Assembly (NCBI RefSeq): GCF_014493765.1
Contig: NZ_JACTVJ010000025.1
Location: forward strand, 62,001 to 126,000
Origin: Streptomyces polyasparticus
Lineage (GTDB): Bacteria; Actinomycetota; Actinomycetes; Streptomycetales; Streptomycetaceae
Length of the DNA: 64,000 nt
Direction: 5' to 3'
Positions 24,847 through 33,643 of this stretch are shown in pieces. Positions within the stretch are counted from its first letter, which is position 1. Every line of letters starts with the position of its first letter. Made by a program: the position numbers and the translations under genes. The notes below the pieces were generated by a model. The model had not been told where the DNA came from. It worked only from the letters and a program-made list of their open reading frames with translations, and did no database searches.

Positions 24847-24862
24847 CCCCAGATCTAGTGGT
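24847..24862. promoter_or_regulatory. Possible NrdR box upstream of nrdR
   Basis: CCCCAGATCTAGTGGT is an imperfect palindrome centred on AGATCT. It resembles the 16-bp NrdR box, usually an A/T-rich core flanked by CAC and GTG-like ends. It lies about 150 bases before nrdR. NrdR boxes normally occur in pairs on one face of the helix and I could not find a convincing second copy, so the call is tentative. TATGCT near 24922 could be the -10 element. Confidence 0.35.
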
Positions 24863-25013
24863 TGGATTGGCGCAGCCGCCCAGAAGTTGTGGTCCCTGGT
24901 CCTGTGAGCCTCGGCCATCGCCTATGCTGGGGGTCGCTTCGAGCGGGGCGGCGGTGGGTAACCGCGCCTTGTGACAGGCCATTCAGTCGTGCTGTGAAGG
25001 AGGGTTGGGAGCG

Positions 25014-25562
25014 ATGCACTGTCCCTTCTGCAGGCACCCCGACAGCCGGGTCGTCGACTCTCGTACGACCGACGACGGCACGTCGATCCGCAGGCGCCGG
25101 CAGTGCCCGGACTGCACCCGTCGCTTCACCACCGTCGAGACCTGCTCGCTGATGGTGGTCAAGCGCAGCGGAGTGACCGAACCCTTCAGCCGTACCAAGG
25201 TCATCAATGGCGTGCGCAAGGCATGCCAGGGACGGCCCGTCACGGAGGACGCACTCGCCCAGCTCGGCCAGCGGGTCGAGGAAGCGGTGCGCGCCACCGG
25301 CAGCGCCGAGCTGACCACTCACGACGTGGGGCTCGCCATACTCGGCCCGCTGCAGGAGCTCGACCTGGTCGCGTACCTGCGTTTCGCGTCGGTGTACCGG
25401 GCGTTCGACTCGCTCGAGGACTTCGAGAGCGCCATCACCGAGCTGCGGCATGTGCAGGACTTTGCCGAAGCCGGCGACGAAGGCGCCTGTGAAGGCGAAC
25501 AAGCTGACGGCGGGCCGACGGGGACTGCTGAGGTCCCCGTGCCCGCCACCGCCGCCGACTGA
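25014..25562 (+). CDS. nrdR: NrdR, repressor of ribonucleotide reductase genes
   Basis: NrdR senses ATP and dATP through an ATP-cone and represses nrd operons. The 182-residue protein has the zinc ribbon CPFC...CPDC in the first 35 residues, with basic RRRRQC between, then the ATP-cone ([20 protein letters not shown] onward). The tail after residue 150 is acidic and Gly/Thr-rich, as in other streptomycetes. ATG 25014 gives the invariant MHCPFC start and follows GAAGGAGGG. It precedes nrdJ by 178 bases on the same strand; this pairing is the classic streptomycete nrdRJ operon. Confidence 0.95.
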   Translation: MHCPFCRHPDSRVVDSRTTDDGTSIRRRRQCPDCTRRFTTVETCSLMVVKRSGVTEPFSRTKVINGVRKACQGRPVTEDALAQLGQRVEEAVRATGSAELTTHDVGLAILGPLQELDLVAYLRFASVYRAFDSLEDFESAITELRHVQDFAEAGDEGACEGEQADGGPTGTAEVPVPATAAD

Positions 25563-25740
25563 CCGGCGGGCCGGGCCGCGAGCCCCTTCGGGGGCCTTTC
25601 GCGGGGCCGGGCCGGCGGCCGATCGGCGGCCAGAAGACCTGTTGCGGGCGGTATAGCGGCGCTCGCGGCATCAGACACACACCATGCCTCGGGAAGAGCG
25701 GGGCACTCTGGGGCGTTTTAGCCCGATATAGGGAGGCGGC

Positions 25741-28635
25741 ATGACCGAGACGACGAGCGGCCCGGCACGAGGTTCCCGCGCCAAGGGATCCAAGGGCGGC
25801 AAGGGTCTGCGTATCGAGCGCATTCACACCACCCCCGGCGTGCACCCGTACGACGAGGTCCAGTGGGAGCGCCGTGACGTCGTCATGACCAACTGGCGCG
25901 ACGGCTCGGTCAACTTCGAGCAGCGTGGCGTCGAGTTCCCCGACTTCTGGTCGGTGAACGCGGTCAACATCGTCACCAGCAAGTACTTCCGCGGCGCCGT
26001 GGGCACCCCGCAGCGCGAGACCGGTCTGAAGCAGCTGATCGACCGGATCGTGAAGACCTACCGCAAGGCCGGCGAGGACTACAACTACTTCGCCTCGCCC
26101 GCCGACGCCGAGATCTTCGAGCACGAGCTGGCCTACGCCCTCCTGCACCAGGTCTTCAGCTTCAACTCCCCGGTGTGGTTCAACGTCGGTACGCCGCAGC
26201 CGCAGCAGGTCTCCGCGTGCTTCATCCTGTCCGTCGACGACTCCATGGAGTCGATCCTCGACTGGTACAAGGAAGAGGGCATGATCTTCAAGGGCGGCTC
26301 CGGCGCCGGCCTGAACCTCTCCCGTATCCGCTCCTCCAAGGAGCTCCTGTCCTCGGGCGGCAACGCCTCGGGTCCGGTCTCCTTCATGCGCGGTGCCGAC
26401 GCCTCCGCAGGAACGATCAAGTCGGGTGGCGCCACGCGCCGCGCGGCCAAGATGGTCATCCTCGACGTCGACCACCCCGACATCGAGGGCTTCATCGAGA
26501 CCAAGGTGAAGGAAGAGGAGAAGATCCGCGCGCTGCGTGACGCGGGCTTCGACATGGACCTGGGCGGCGACGACATCACGTCCGTCCAGTACCAGAACGC
26601 CAACAACTCGGTCCGCGTGAACGACACGTTCATGAAGGCGGTCGAGGAGGGCGGCAAGTTCGGCCTCACCTCCCGTATGACGGGCGAGGTCATCGAGGAG
26701 GTCGACGCCAAGTCGCTCTTCCGCAAGATGGCCGAGGCCGCCTGGGCCTGTGCCGACCCCGGCATCCAGTACGACGACACCATCAACGCGTGGCACACCT
26801 GCCCGGAGTCCGGCCGGATCAACGGCTCGAACCCGTGCTCCGAGTACATGCACCTGGACAACACCAGCTGCAACCTCGCCTCGCTGAACCTGATGAAGTT
26901 CCTCAAGGACGACGGCCTGGGCAACCAGTCCTTCGAGTCCGAGCGCTTCGCCAAGGTCGTCGAGCTGGTCATCACCGCGATGGACATCTCCATCTGCTTC
27001 GCGGACTTCCCGACGCAGAAGATCGGCGAGAACACCCGCGCCTTCCGCCAGCTGGGCATCGGCTACGCCAACCTCGGCGCCCTGCTCATGGCGACCGGCC
27101 ACGCGTACGACAGCGACGGCGGCCGTGCGCTCGCCGGCGCCATCACCTCGCTGATGACCGGTACCTCGTACAAGCGCTCCGCCGAACTGGCCGCGGTCGT
27201 CGGCCCGTACGAGGGCTACGCGAAGAACGCCACGCCGCACAAGCGCGTCATGAAGCAGCACGCCGACGCCAACGCCAAGGCCATCCGCGTGGACGACCTG
27301 GACACCCCCGTCTGGGCCGCCGCCACGGAGGCCTGGCAGGACGTGATCCGCCTCGGCGAGAAGAACGGCTTCCGCAACTCGCAGGCCTCGGTCATCGCCC
27401 CGACCGGCACCATCGGTCTCGCGATGTCCTGCGACACCACCGGCCTCGAGCCCGACCTCGCCCTGGTCAAGTTCAAGAAGCTGGTCGGCGGCGGCTCGAT
27501 GCAGATCGTCAACGGCACCGTGCCGCAGGCCCTGCGCCGCCTGGGTTACCAGGAGGAGCAGATCGAGGCGATCGTCGCCCACATCGCCGAGCACGGCAAT
27601 GTCGTCGACGCCCCGGGCCTCAAGCACGAGCACTACGAGGTGTTCGACTGCGCGATGGGCGAGCGTTCCATCTCCGCGATGGGCCACGTCCGCATGATGG
27701 CCGCGATCCAGCCATGGATCTCCGGCGCCCTGTCCAAGACGGTCAACCTGCCGGAGACGGCGACCGTCGAGGACGTCGAAGAGGTCTACTTCGAGGCGTG
27801 GAAGATGGGCGTCAAGGCGCTCGCCATCTACCGCGACAACTGCAAGGTCGGCCAGCCCCTCTCCGCCAAGACCAAGGAGAAGGAGAAGGCCGAGGTCACC
27901 GAGAAGGCCGAGGAGACGATCCGGGCCGCGGTCGAGAAGGTCGTCGAGTACCGTCCGGTCCGCAAGCGTCTGCCCAAGGGCCGTCCGGGCATCACCACCT
28001 CCTTCACGGTCGGTGGCGCCGAGGGCTACATGACCGCCAATTCCTACCCGGACGACGGTCTCGGCGAGGTCTTCCTGAAGATGTCCAAGCAGGGTTCGAC
28101 CCTCGCGGGCATGATGGACGCCTTCTCGATCGCCGTCTCGGTGGGTCTGCAGTACGGCGTGCCGCTCGAGACGTACGTCTCGAAGTTCACGAACATGCGC
28201 TTCGAGCCGGCCGGTATGACGGACGACCCGGACGTGCGGATGGCGCAGTCGATCGTCGACTACATCTTCCGCCGCCTGGCGCTGGACTTCCTGCCCTTCG
28301 AGACGCGCTCCGCGCTCGGCATCCACTCGGCCGAGGAGCGTCAGCGTCACCTGGAGACGGGTTCGTACGAGCCCACCGAGGAAGAGCTCGACGTCCAGGG
28401 TCTGGCCCAGTCGGCGCCGCGTGCCCAGGAGCTGAAGGCCGTCGAGACCCCGAAGGCGGAGTCCGCGGTGGCCGTGCCGGCTCCGAAGCAGGCGCACACC
28501 AGCGCCGAGCTCGTAGAGATGCAGCTGGGCATCCAGGCGGACGCCCCGCTCTGCTTCTCCTGCGGTACGAAGATGCAGCGGGCCGGCTCCTGCTACATCT
28601 GCGAGGGCTGCGGTTCGACCAGCGGCTGCAGCTGA
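25741..28635 (+). CDS. nrdJ: NrdJ, coenzyme B12-dependent class II ribonucleotide reductase
   Basis: NrdJ reduces ribonucleotides using adenosylcobalamin and needs no oxygen. The 964-residue protein contains substrate and active-site sequence including FNSPVWFNVG, FKGGSGAGLNLSRIRS, NPCSEYMHLDNTSCNLASLN and the thiyl-radical region. The C-terminus is Cys-rich (CFSCGTKM, CYICEGCGSTSGCS) and would supply the redox-active pair or a zinc site. ATG 25741 follows GGGAGG at ideal spacing. Codon use is strongly biased, as in highly expressed genes. A clear terminator follows 28 bases after the stop. Confidence 0.96.
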   Translation: MTETTSGPARGSRAKGSKGGKGLRIERIHTTPGVHPYDEVQWERRDVVMTNWRDGSVNFEQRGVEFPDFWSVNAVNIVTSKYFRGAVGTPQRETGLKQLIDRIVKTYRKAGEDYNYFASPADAEIFEHELAYALLHQVFSFNSPVWFNVGTPQPQQVSACFILSVDDSMESILDWYKEEGMIFKGGSGAGLNLSRIRSSKELLSSGGNASGPVSFMRGADASAGTIKSGGATRRAAKMVILDVDHPDIEGFIETKVKEEEKIRALRDAGFDMDLGGDDITSVQYQNANNSVRVNDTFMKAVEEGGKFGLTSRMTGEVIEEVDAKSLFRKMAEAAWACADPGIQYDDTINAWHTCPESGRINGSNPCSEYMHLDNTSCNLASLNLMKFLKDDGLGNQSFESERFAKVVELVITAMDISICFADFPTQKIGENTRAFRQLGIGYANLGALLMATGHAYDSDGGRALAGAITSLMTGTSYKRSAELAAVVGPYEGYAKNATPHKRVMKQHADANAKAIRVDDLDTPVWAAATEAWQDVIRLGEKNGFRNSQASVIAPTGTIGLAMSCDTTGLEPDLALVKFKKLVGGGSMQIVNGTVPQALRRLGYQEEQIEAIVAHIAEHGNVVDAPGLKHEHYEVFDCAMGERSISAMGHVRMMAAIQPWISGALSKTVNLPETATVEDVEEVYFEAWKMGVKALAIYRDNCKVGQPLSAKTKEKEKAEVTEKAEETIRAAVEKVVEYRPVRKRLPKGRPGITTSFTVGGAEGYMTANSYPDDGLGEVFLKMSKQGSTLAGMMDAFSIAVSVGLQYGVPLETYVSKFTNMRFEPAGMTDDPDVRMAQSIVDYIFRRLALDFLPFETRSALGIHSAEERQRHLETGSYEPTEEELDVQGLAQSAPRAQELKAVETPKAESAVAVPAPKQAHTSAELVEMQLGIQADAPLCFSCGTKMQRAGSCYICEGCGSTSGCS

Positions 28636-28663
28636 GCTGCCACCGCTGAGCGGTAACTGACCT

Positions 28664-28693
28664 AAGGGGACCGGCTTTTGAGCCGGTCCCCTT
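28664..28693 (+). terminator. Intrinsic terminator after nrdJ
   Basis: A perfect 13-bp stem (28664-28676 with 28681-28693) and a four-base TTTG loop end in CCCCTTTGG, 28 bases after the nrdJ stop. It separates the nrdRJ operon from the next gene. Confidence 0.88.
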
Positions 28694-28733
28694 TGGCTTG
28701 CCCCGGCAATCTCCTTGCGGAGGCTGCGCGGGC

Positions 28734-29876
28734 ATGGCAGCCTGCGGGCATGATCAACAGAAACGAGCACTCCGTCCGCCGGTGAGCGAGACGACCGGGA
28801 GGCAAGCTCCCGGATCGCAGAGTCCGTTGTACGAGCGGGTGGCGGCGCTGCACAGGTCCACGCCCGACGATCCGCTCCCGCGGAAGGCGCAGCTGGAACT
28901 GGAGCGTAAGGATTCTGCGCATCCACAGCAGAATTCTGCCGAGGACTATCGGCTTGCCGGTGCGCCTGTCGCGGCTCTCCTCGGCAGGCACTTCACCCGG
29001 CCCGCCGCCCATTCCCGCGAACTGCTCCATGCGTTCCATGAGATCCACGTCCCGATTCATCCGAACGAACACATCCGTGCGGCAGTTCAGCGCGCGGACG
29101 TACGGCGGGTGCGGCGTACAGGGCGGTGGCTGGTCAGGAACGGGACCGATCACTGTGCGGTCGCCGTGGGGCTCGCACTCGTGGCGGAGACGGGGACCGA
29201 GGACGATATCCCCCTGATGCAGCTGATCGGGCTGCTGTCCAGCCCGTTCGGTGCGCTTGCCGCACACGGTTTGGAGCGACTGCCCGGCAGAGCGGGAAGT
29301 CTGCTCCGGCTGGCCGAGCGGGTCGACGGCTGGGGGCGGGTTTCGGTCGTGCGGTCGCTCTGCCGCGTGGATGATGCGGCCGTCAGGGAGTGGCTGCTGC
29401 GTGAGTCCTTCGACGGGGACTTCCTCAACGCCTATGTCGTCCGTGAAGTCGCCGAAGCCACACGCCTCCACGAGGTTCTGTCACAACCCCACGTCGATCC
29501 GGAGATCATCGCCCACACCGGCCGGATGCTCCTGACGATGACCGAGTGCGCTGGAGCGGGCATGACGCTCCAGGACTATCCCCACTCGGAGGCGGTGCTG
29601 ACCGAGCATCTGCGTCACTTGGCGCGTGAGCAGCCCAGCGTGCGGAACTACTGCGGTGCCGCCTGGCTTGTGCGCGGCCTGCGTGGGGAGATCGATATGC
29701 ACTCGGTGGGACCGGTCGAACGGTGGCGCAGGCACGCCGATGCATACGAAGCCCTACTCGACCGGGACGACTGGTGCGAGGTGGCTCGCGCAGGTCGTAT
29801 GGACGGGGATCGAGGCATCGCTTGGCTGCTGGAACAGGAGTGGGGATGCCGGCTGAGGGCCTTCGCGGGCCACTGA
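28734..29876 (+). CDS. Protein of unknown function, possibly helical-repeat type
   Basis: The protein has about 380 residues, is alpha-helix rich, and has no motif I recognise. The middle contains helical stretches such as DDIPLMQLIGLLSSPFGALA and VSVVRSLCRVDDAAVREWL that resemble HEAT-like repeats, and the C-terminal part is rich in Trp, Asp and Glu. The start is uncertain: ATG 28734 lies ten bases after GGAGG, while GTG 28782 (VSETTGRQ) has no binding site. Base composition looks slightly less GC-biased than its neighbours. It lies between the nrdJ terminator and a tRNA-like gene, a common place for acquired genes, but nothing else marks it as mobile. Confidence 0.6.
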   Translation: MAACGHDQQKRALRPPVSETTGRQAPGSQSPLYERVAALHRSTPDDPLPRKAQLELERKDSAHPQQNSAEDYRLAGAPVAALLGRHFTRPAAHSRELLHAFHEIHVPIHPNEHIRAAVQRADVRRVRRTGRWLVRNGTDHCAVAVGLALVAETGTEDDIPLMQLIGLLSSPFGALAAHGLERLPGRAGSLLRLAERVDGWGRVSVVRSLCRVDDAAVREWLLRESFDGDFLNAYVVREVAEATRLHEVLSQPHVDPEIIAHTGRMLLTMTECAGAGMTLQDYPHSEAVLTEHLRHLAREQPSVRNYCGAAWLVRGLRGEIDMHSVGPVERWRRHADAYEALLDRDDWCEVARAGRMDGDRGIAWLLEQEWGCRLRAFAGH

Positions 29877-29888
29877 GAAAGCGAACGG

Positions 29889-29961
29889 CGACGAGGGCAG
29901 GATTCGAACCTGCGGCCACCCGGAGAACGAGCCGGGCGCTCCTCCGCAGAGCTTCCTCGTC
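29889..29961 (-). tRNA. tRNA-like gene with complete cloverleaf but 8-nt anticodon loop
   Basis: Read on the minus strand, 73 bases fold into a full cloverleaf. The acceptor stem GACGAGG/CCTCGTC is perfect. The D stem is GCTC/GAGC with loop TGCGGAG. The anticodon stem is CCCGG/CCGGG, the variable loop TGGCC, and the T arm GCAGG-TTCGAAT-CCTGC. Positions 8-9 are AA instead of the usual U8. The anticodon loop has eight bases, CTCGTTCT, with no purine after any plausible anticodon. Counting from U33 gives CGU (Thr), but the fold does not match normal tRNA-Thr. CCA is not encoded. It may be an inactive tRNA, a tRNA with an unusual role, or an attachment-site relic. Confidence 0.6.
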
Positions 29962-30050
29962 GCCGGTTCGATCCTCTCCGGTGGTGGGGAGAGGGGGCAA
30001 CCCATTTATCGGGTGCGGGTGTTGATCCCCTCACCGGGTACGAGGGTTGC

Positions 30051-31436
30051 TCACAGCCATTCGTCGGCCGCGGCCTTCTGGTGCCTGCCGGAGAAGAAGC
30101 CTGCCGAGCGCAGGGCGCTCGCCATCAGTGGGTCGGCGACCGCGACTCCGTGGACCAGCTCCGGGGTCCGGCGGTACGGAACGGCCTCGGCCGCCGGGCG
30201 GGGAGCCGTCCAGCCGCCCGCCACCGGGTCCACCCTGTGGCGGGCGCAGACCTGGGCCACGAGGGAGCGCGGGCAGGGCTCCTCGCCGCGCAGGACCTCC
30301 CAGGGGAGCGGGAGTTCGGACCAGACGAGCGTGTCCGGGTGCAGGCCGCCGCCACTCTTGCGGTGCCAGTACGCCACGTCGGCCGCCATCAGACGCGGGA
30401 CCTTGCCGGGGCACACCGTGTCCAGGATCGCGTCCTCGCCCAGCTCCACGAGCACGGCGAACCAGTGCGCGCGGGCGGTGTTCCAGGCCTGGGCCGCCTG
30501 GTTCCAGGTCGAGGAGTCGTTGCCGGGGCGCACGATCATCGTGCCGCGCTCCAGCGGCGCGCGGTTCCACGTGTCCTCGAGGAGGTCGGCGACCTGGCGC
30601 AGGAAGCGGTTCCAGCGGACGAGGAGCTGTGTGAGGTCCTCGTCGGAGACCTGGGCGAGCACCTCGGCCGTGGGGTGGACATGCGCGACCGCGTACCAGT
30701 TCGTCCGCTCGGGCTCGGCGAGCAGGCGCTGGAACAGGGCGGCAGCGACCTCGTCGTACGGGCGCCGCTGCTTGCCGTTGGTGAAGATGCTGCGCATGTA
30801 GCCGCGGGCCGTCATGTACGCGATGAAGGCGGCGCTGTCCGGATCGGCGGCGAACAGTTCGTACGGCAGGGTGTGCGCGAGGGCGCCCTTGCCGGTGAGC
30901 GTCATCTCGCGGCGCTGCTGTTCATGGAGGAGGCGGGCGAGCTTGGCCTCCATGCGGCGCAGCAGCCGGAAGCGTTTGTTGTAGCGGCGCTTGGAGAGTT
31001 CGCCGAGTCCGGCTTCCTCCCGTTCGGCGCGGTTCATGCGGTCGAAGCCGAAGTCGTTCTCCCCGTACGAGCGGCCGATCTGCTCGCCGGCCCGGCGGAT
31101 CAGCGCCTCGATCCGTGCCGGATCGTCTCCGGCGCCGGCGGGCACGGCCGGCAGATCGGGGAACAGCTCGGCCGCCCGGCCCAGTTGGCGCTGTGCGCCG
31201 ACCGGGCGGGCGAAGTCCTCGCGCATCGAGGTGTAGCCGTGCCAGATGTTGCGCAGGGCGTTCCGTGCGGCCTTGGTGAGTGCCTCTTCGGCCGCGGCGT
31301 CGAGCGTGCTGCCCTGCGCCGCGTGCAGATCGAGGACGAGCTGGGCGATGTCCTCGGGGCGCTTGCGCAGGGTCAGTGTGGAGTGGAGTTCATGGAGCAG
31401 TTGTTCGACCATCGGGGACGGCATGCGCCACACCAT
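30051..31436 (-). CDS. Conserved-looking protein of unknown function
   Basis: This protein has about 461 residues and is soluble. It begins with a helical segment (VEQLLHELHSTLTLRKRPEDIAQL), has a basic middle (LSKRRYNKRFRLLRRMEAKLARLL) and a Trp-rich C-terminal half (STWNQAAQAWNTARAHWFAVLV). No catalytic motif or known domain is recognised. Three in-frame ATGs (31436, 31424, 31412) could start it; 31436 is the first after GGGAG and was chosen. The TerD gene begins upstream on the same strand, 79 bases away, so the two may be co-transcribed. Its Streptomyces-wide presence is recalled, not tested. Confidence 0.65.
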   Translation of the reverse strand: MVWRMPSPMVEQLLHELHSTLTLRKRPEDIAQLVLDLHAAQGSTLDAAAEEALTKAARNALRNIWHGYTSMREDFARPVGAQRQLGRAAELFPDLPAVPAGAGDDPARIEALIRRAGEQIGRSYGENDFGFDRMNRAEREEAGLGELSKRRYNKRFRLLRRMEAKLARLLHEQQRREMTLTGKGALAHTLPYELFAADPDSAAFIAYMTARGYMRSIFTNGKQRRPYDEVAAALFQRLLAEPERTNWYAVAHVHPTAEVLAQVSDEDLTQLLVRWNRFLRQVADLLEDTWNRAPLERGTMIVRPGNDSSTWNQAAQAWNTARAHWFAVLVELGEDAILDTVCPGKVPRLMAADVAYWHRKSGGGLHPDTLVWSELPLPWEVLRGEEPCPRSLVAQVCARHRVDPVAGGWTAPRPAAEAVPYRRTPELVHGVAVADPLMASALRSAGFFSGRHQKAAADEWL

Positions 31437-31515
31437 GGCAGCGGCAACTCCCGATCTCCACTCATTTATCCGGACGCTCTCGGACGCCCTCGGGCGCTCC
31501 CGGACCCGTCCGGCC

Positions 31516-32046
31516 TCAGGACACCTCCGCACCCATCGCCAGCGCGAACGCCGTCGGATCCAGTTCGAATCCCTTGAAGGTCGGGCGGAGTTGCCAGGTG
31601 TGGGCGCCGTCGCGGGTGAACTCCGCGAGGACCGCGGCGGTGCACTGCGGGATGGCCGCGAAGTCGAAGTGGGCCAGGTCTGTGTGGCCCTCGCGCAGAC
31701 GGACCGAGGAGTTGACGGTCTCCCCGAACGTGAGGTCCGCATGCGTCTGCTGGATCGCGACGCCGAGGACGACCCGTACATAGCGCTCGTTCAGACGGTT
31801 CAGCTCGAGCGTCATCACCTCGTCGTAGCCGAAGCCCTGGCCCGTCTGGCTGTCGCGGTTCAGCGTGATGGTGCCGTCGGGGGAGCGGCTGCCGAAGTGG
31901 ACCAGATAGTCCGGCTTGCCGTGCGGGTCCGATGCCTCGTAGACGGCGCACACCAGGTCCAGGTCGTGTTTCGGGCCGCCCGTCGGTGCCGGGTCCCACT
32001 TGAGGCCGGCTTCCACCTTGGTCAGGCCCTTGCTGAAACTGCTCAT
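31516..32046 (-). CDS. TerD-family protein
   Basis: At 176 residues this is a normal-length single-domain TerD protein. TerD domains bind calcium and occur in tellurite-resistance and general stress operons. Family features are the start MSSFSKGLTKVEAGLKWDP, DLDLVCAVYE, NRDSQTGQGFGYDEVMTLEL and ATG-proximal AGGGGAGA. Acidic residues in DLDL and GYDE would take part in Ca2+ binding. No TerA/B/C/Z partner genes are adjacent. Only the unknown protein downstream could be a partner, so this is not the full ter cluster. Confidence 0.88.
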   Translation of the reverse strand: MSSFSKGLTKVEAGLKWDPAPTGGPKHDLDLVCAVYEASDPHGKPDYLVHFGSRSPDGTITLNRDSQTGQGFGYDEVMTLELNRLNERYVRVVLGVAIQQTHADLTFGETVNSSVRLREGHTDLAHFDFAAIPQCTAAVLAEFTRDGAHTWQLRPTFKGFELDPTAFALAMGAEVS

Positions 32047-32187
32047 GAAATCTCCCCTGGAACGTTCTCCCTTGGGGGACACGCTACGACGCGGCGCGGA
32101 CAACTGGCTTGGGGGTGGGATCAGTTGACCGTCACTCCCGTGTGGGTGCTCCTTTGCGGAGCGTGACCCGTACCACGCCGGGCGCCG

Positions 32188-32193
32188 TACTAT
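32188..32193 (+). promoter_or_regulatory. -10 element TACTAT of a leaderless promoter
   Basis: TACTAT lies seven bases before GTG 32201, giving transcription start at 32200 or 32201. The hexamer overlaps the ATG at 32192, which therefore cannot be transcribed from this promoter. This decides the start codon of the next gene. Confidence 0.5.
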
Positions 32194-32200
32194 GGCGCCC

Positions 32201-32806
32201 GTGCTGGTCAAGTGGATGCGTTGCACCGTGACGGACCGCAGGGGGTTCGAACAGGGGCAGCGGCGGTGGGCGGGGCTTCTGGGGGAGCCGGGATTTCGTG
32301 GACAGGGCGGGGGATGGAGCACGCGGCGGGACGATGTCGTGCACCTCTTCGCCTTCTGGGAGAGCCGGTCGTTCTACGACTCGTTCATGGCCCGCTCCCA
32401 TGACCGCCTTGCCTCCGCCCAGGCCGGCACGTACACGAACATGCAGGTCAAGCTGTTCGACCACCGCTTCGATGTGAAGACCGGCTTCGAGCCGCGCTTC
32501 ACCGACGCGGATCTGGTGCGGATCGCGCACTGCCGTGTGCACGAGGAGCAGGCGGAGCACTTCGCGCTGATGCAGCAGAAGGTGTGGAATCCGGCGATGG
32601 CCGGCTCGCCCGGCATGGTGCGGGGGCTGTTCTGCGAGGCGCCGGGCAGCGAGGTCCTGATCCTGTCGATGTGGCAGTCGGAGGCCGAGCACGGCAAGTA
32701 CCGCCAGGAACGGGTGGAGCGCCTTTCGCTGCGTGCCGGGACCGAGAAGGATCTGATCGGGCTCGACGGGGACATCGTCCGGCTGCTGCCGCAGTGGACG
32801 GTCTAG
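32201..32806 (+). CDS. YdbC-like (DUF4937-type) protein
   Basis: This protein of about 201 residues begins VLVKWMRCTVTDRRGFEQGQ. A repeated pattern follows: a half ending in FYDSFMARSHDRLAS and a second with RVHEEQAEHFALMQQKVWNPA and EVLILSMWQSEAEHGKY. It looks like two ferredoxin-like alpha/beta barrels of the dimeric monooxygenase type, as in Bacillus YdbC. Its role is unknown. GTG 32201 is preferred to ATG 32192 because a -10 element overlaps that ATG. It runs divergently from terD and is followed 83 bases later by the histidine phosphatase. Confidence 0.72.
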   Translation: MLVKWMRCTVTDRRGFEQGQRRWAGLLGEPGFRGQGGGWSTRRDDVVHLFAFWESRSFYDSFMARSHDRLASAQAGTYTNMQVKLFDHRFDVKTGFEPRFTDADLVRIAHCRVHEEQAEHFALMQQKVWNPAMAGSPGMVRGLFCEAPGSEVLILSMWQSEAEHGKYRQERVERLSLRAGTEKDLIGLDGDIVRLLPQWTV

Positions 32807-32877
32807 GGCATCCCTTCGGATCGTGCCGGGGCCCGACGAGGGGAGCAGACCGTCGCGCGCGCCGCAGTGCGGCGATC

Positions 32878-32883
32878 TAGGGT
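32878..32883 (+). promoter_or_regulatory. -10 element TAGGGT of a leaderless promoter
   Basis: TAGGGT is followed by exactly six bases and then ATG 32890, so the mRNA would begin at the start codon. There is no ribosome binding site before this ATG. No clear -35 hexamer is visible. Confidence 0.5.
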
Positions 32884-32889
32884 TTCGGC

Positions 32890-33558
32890 ATGGCTCGACC
32901 TCGGCGCATCGTCCTCGTCCGGCACGGAGAGTCGGAGGGCAATGCCGACGACTCCGTGTACGAGCGCGAGCCCGACCATGCGCTGATGCTCACCGGCCGG
33001 GGCTGGGAGCAGGCCGAGGAGACGGGGGAGCGGCTGCGCGAGCTGTTCGGCGAGGAGCGCGTGAGTGTCTACGTATCACCGTATCGACGCACCCTCGAGA
33101 CCTTCGAGGCCTTCGGGCTCGACCCCGCTCTGGTCCGGGTGCGCGAGGAGCCGCGGCTGCGCGAGCAGGACTGGGGGAACTGGCAGGACAGGGACGACGT
33201 GCGCCTGCAGAAGGCCTACCGCGACGCGTACGGGCACTTCTTCTACCGCTTCGCCCAGGGGGAGTCCGGAGCCGATGTGTACGACCGGGTGGGGGCCTTT
33301 CTGGAGAGCCTCTACCGCAGCTTCGAGGACCCGGAGCACCCGCCGAACGTGCTCCTGGTGACGCACGGGCTGACCATGCGGCTGTTCTGCATGCGGTGGT
33401 TCCACTGGTCGGTCGCGGAGTTCGAGGCGCTGTCCAATCCGGGCAACGCCGAGATGCGGGTGCTCGTGCTCGGGGAGGACGGGCGCTATGTGCTCGACCG
33501 GCCCTTCGACAGATGGCGTGAGCCCGAGGAGTACGAGCGGGGGCGGGGCCGCAGGTGA
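32890..33558 (+). CDS. Histidine phosphatase (phosphoglycerate-mutase-like) family protein
   Basis: This 222-residue protein has the phosphohistidine motif VLVRHGESEGN (nucleophile His12), the second arginine in YVSPYRRTLET, and the acid region ending in VTHGLTMRLF. The branch contains phosphatases with many substrates; REQDWGNWQ resembles members related to sugar-phosphate or nucleotide phosphatases, but specificity cannot be read. The frame starts at ATG 32890, six bases after a -10 hexamer, so it is probably leaderless. It lies between the YdbC-like gene and the ADP-ribosylglycohydrolase with short gaps. Confidence 0.9.
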   Translation: MARPRRIVLVRHGESEGNADDSVYEREPDHALMLTGRGWEQAEETGERLRELFGEERVSVYVSPYRRTLETFEAFGLDPALVRVREEPRLREQDWGNWQDRDDVRLQKAYRDAYGHFFYRFAQGESGADVYDRVGAFLESLYRSFEDPEHPPNVLLVTHGLTMRLFCMRWFHWSVAEFEALSNPGNAEMRVLVLGEDGRYVLDRPFDRWREPEEYERGRGRR

Positions 33559-33643
33559 CGGTGCTGCTGCCGAGAGGGCGCGGGGGAAGGTGATCGTCAA
33601 TTTATTCGAGCTGTATGGGCGGATTCGTTAGAGTGGGGGCGCG

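Noticed and set aside
25435-28926. An 1163-residue minus-strand open frame across nrdJ
   Set aside because: It is antisense to a well-recognised enzyme and has His/Leu/Arg/Val-rich shadow composition.
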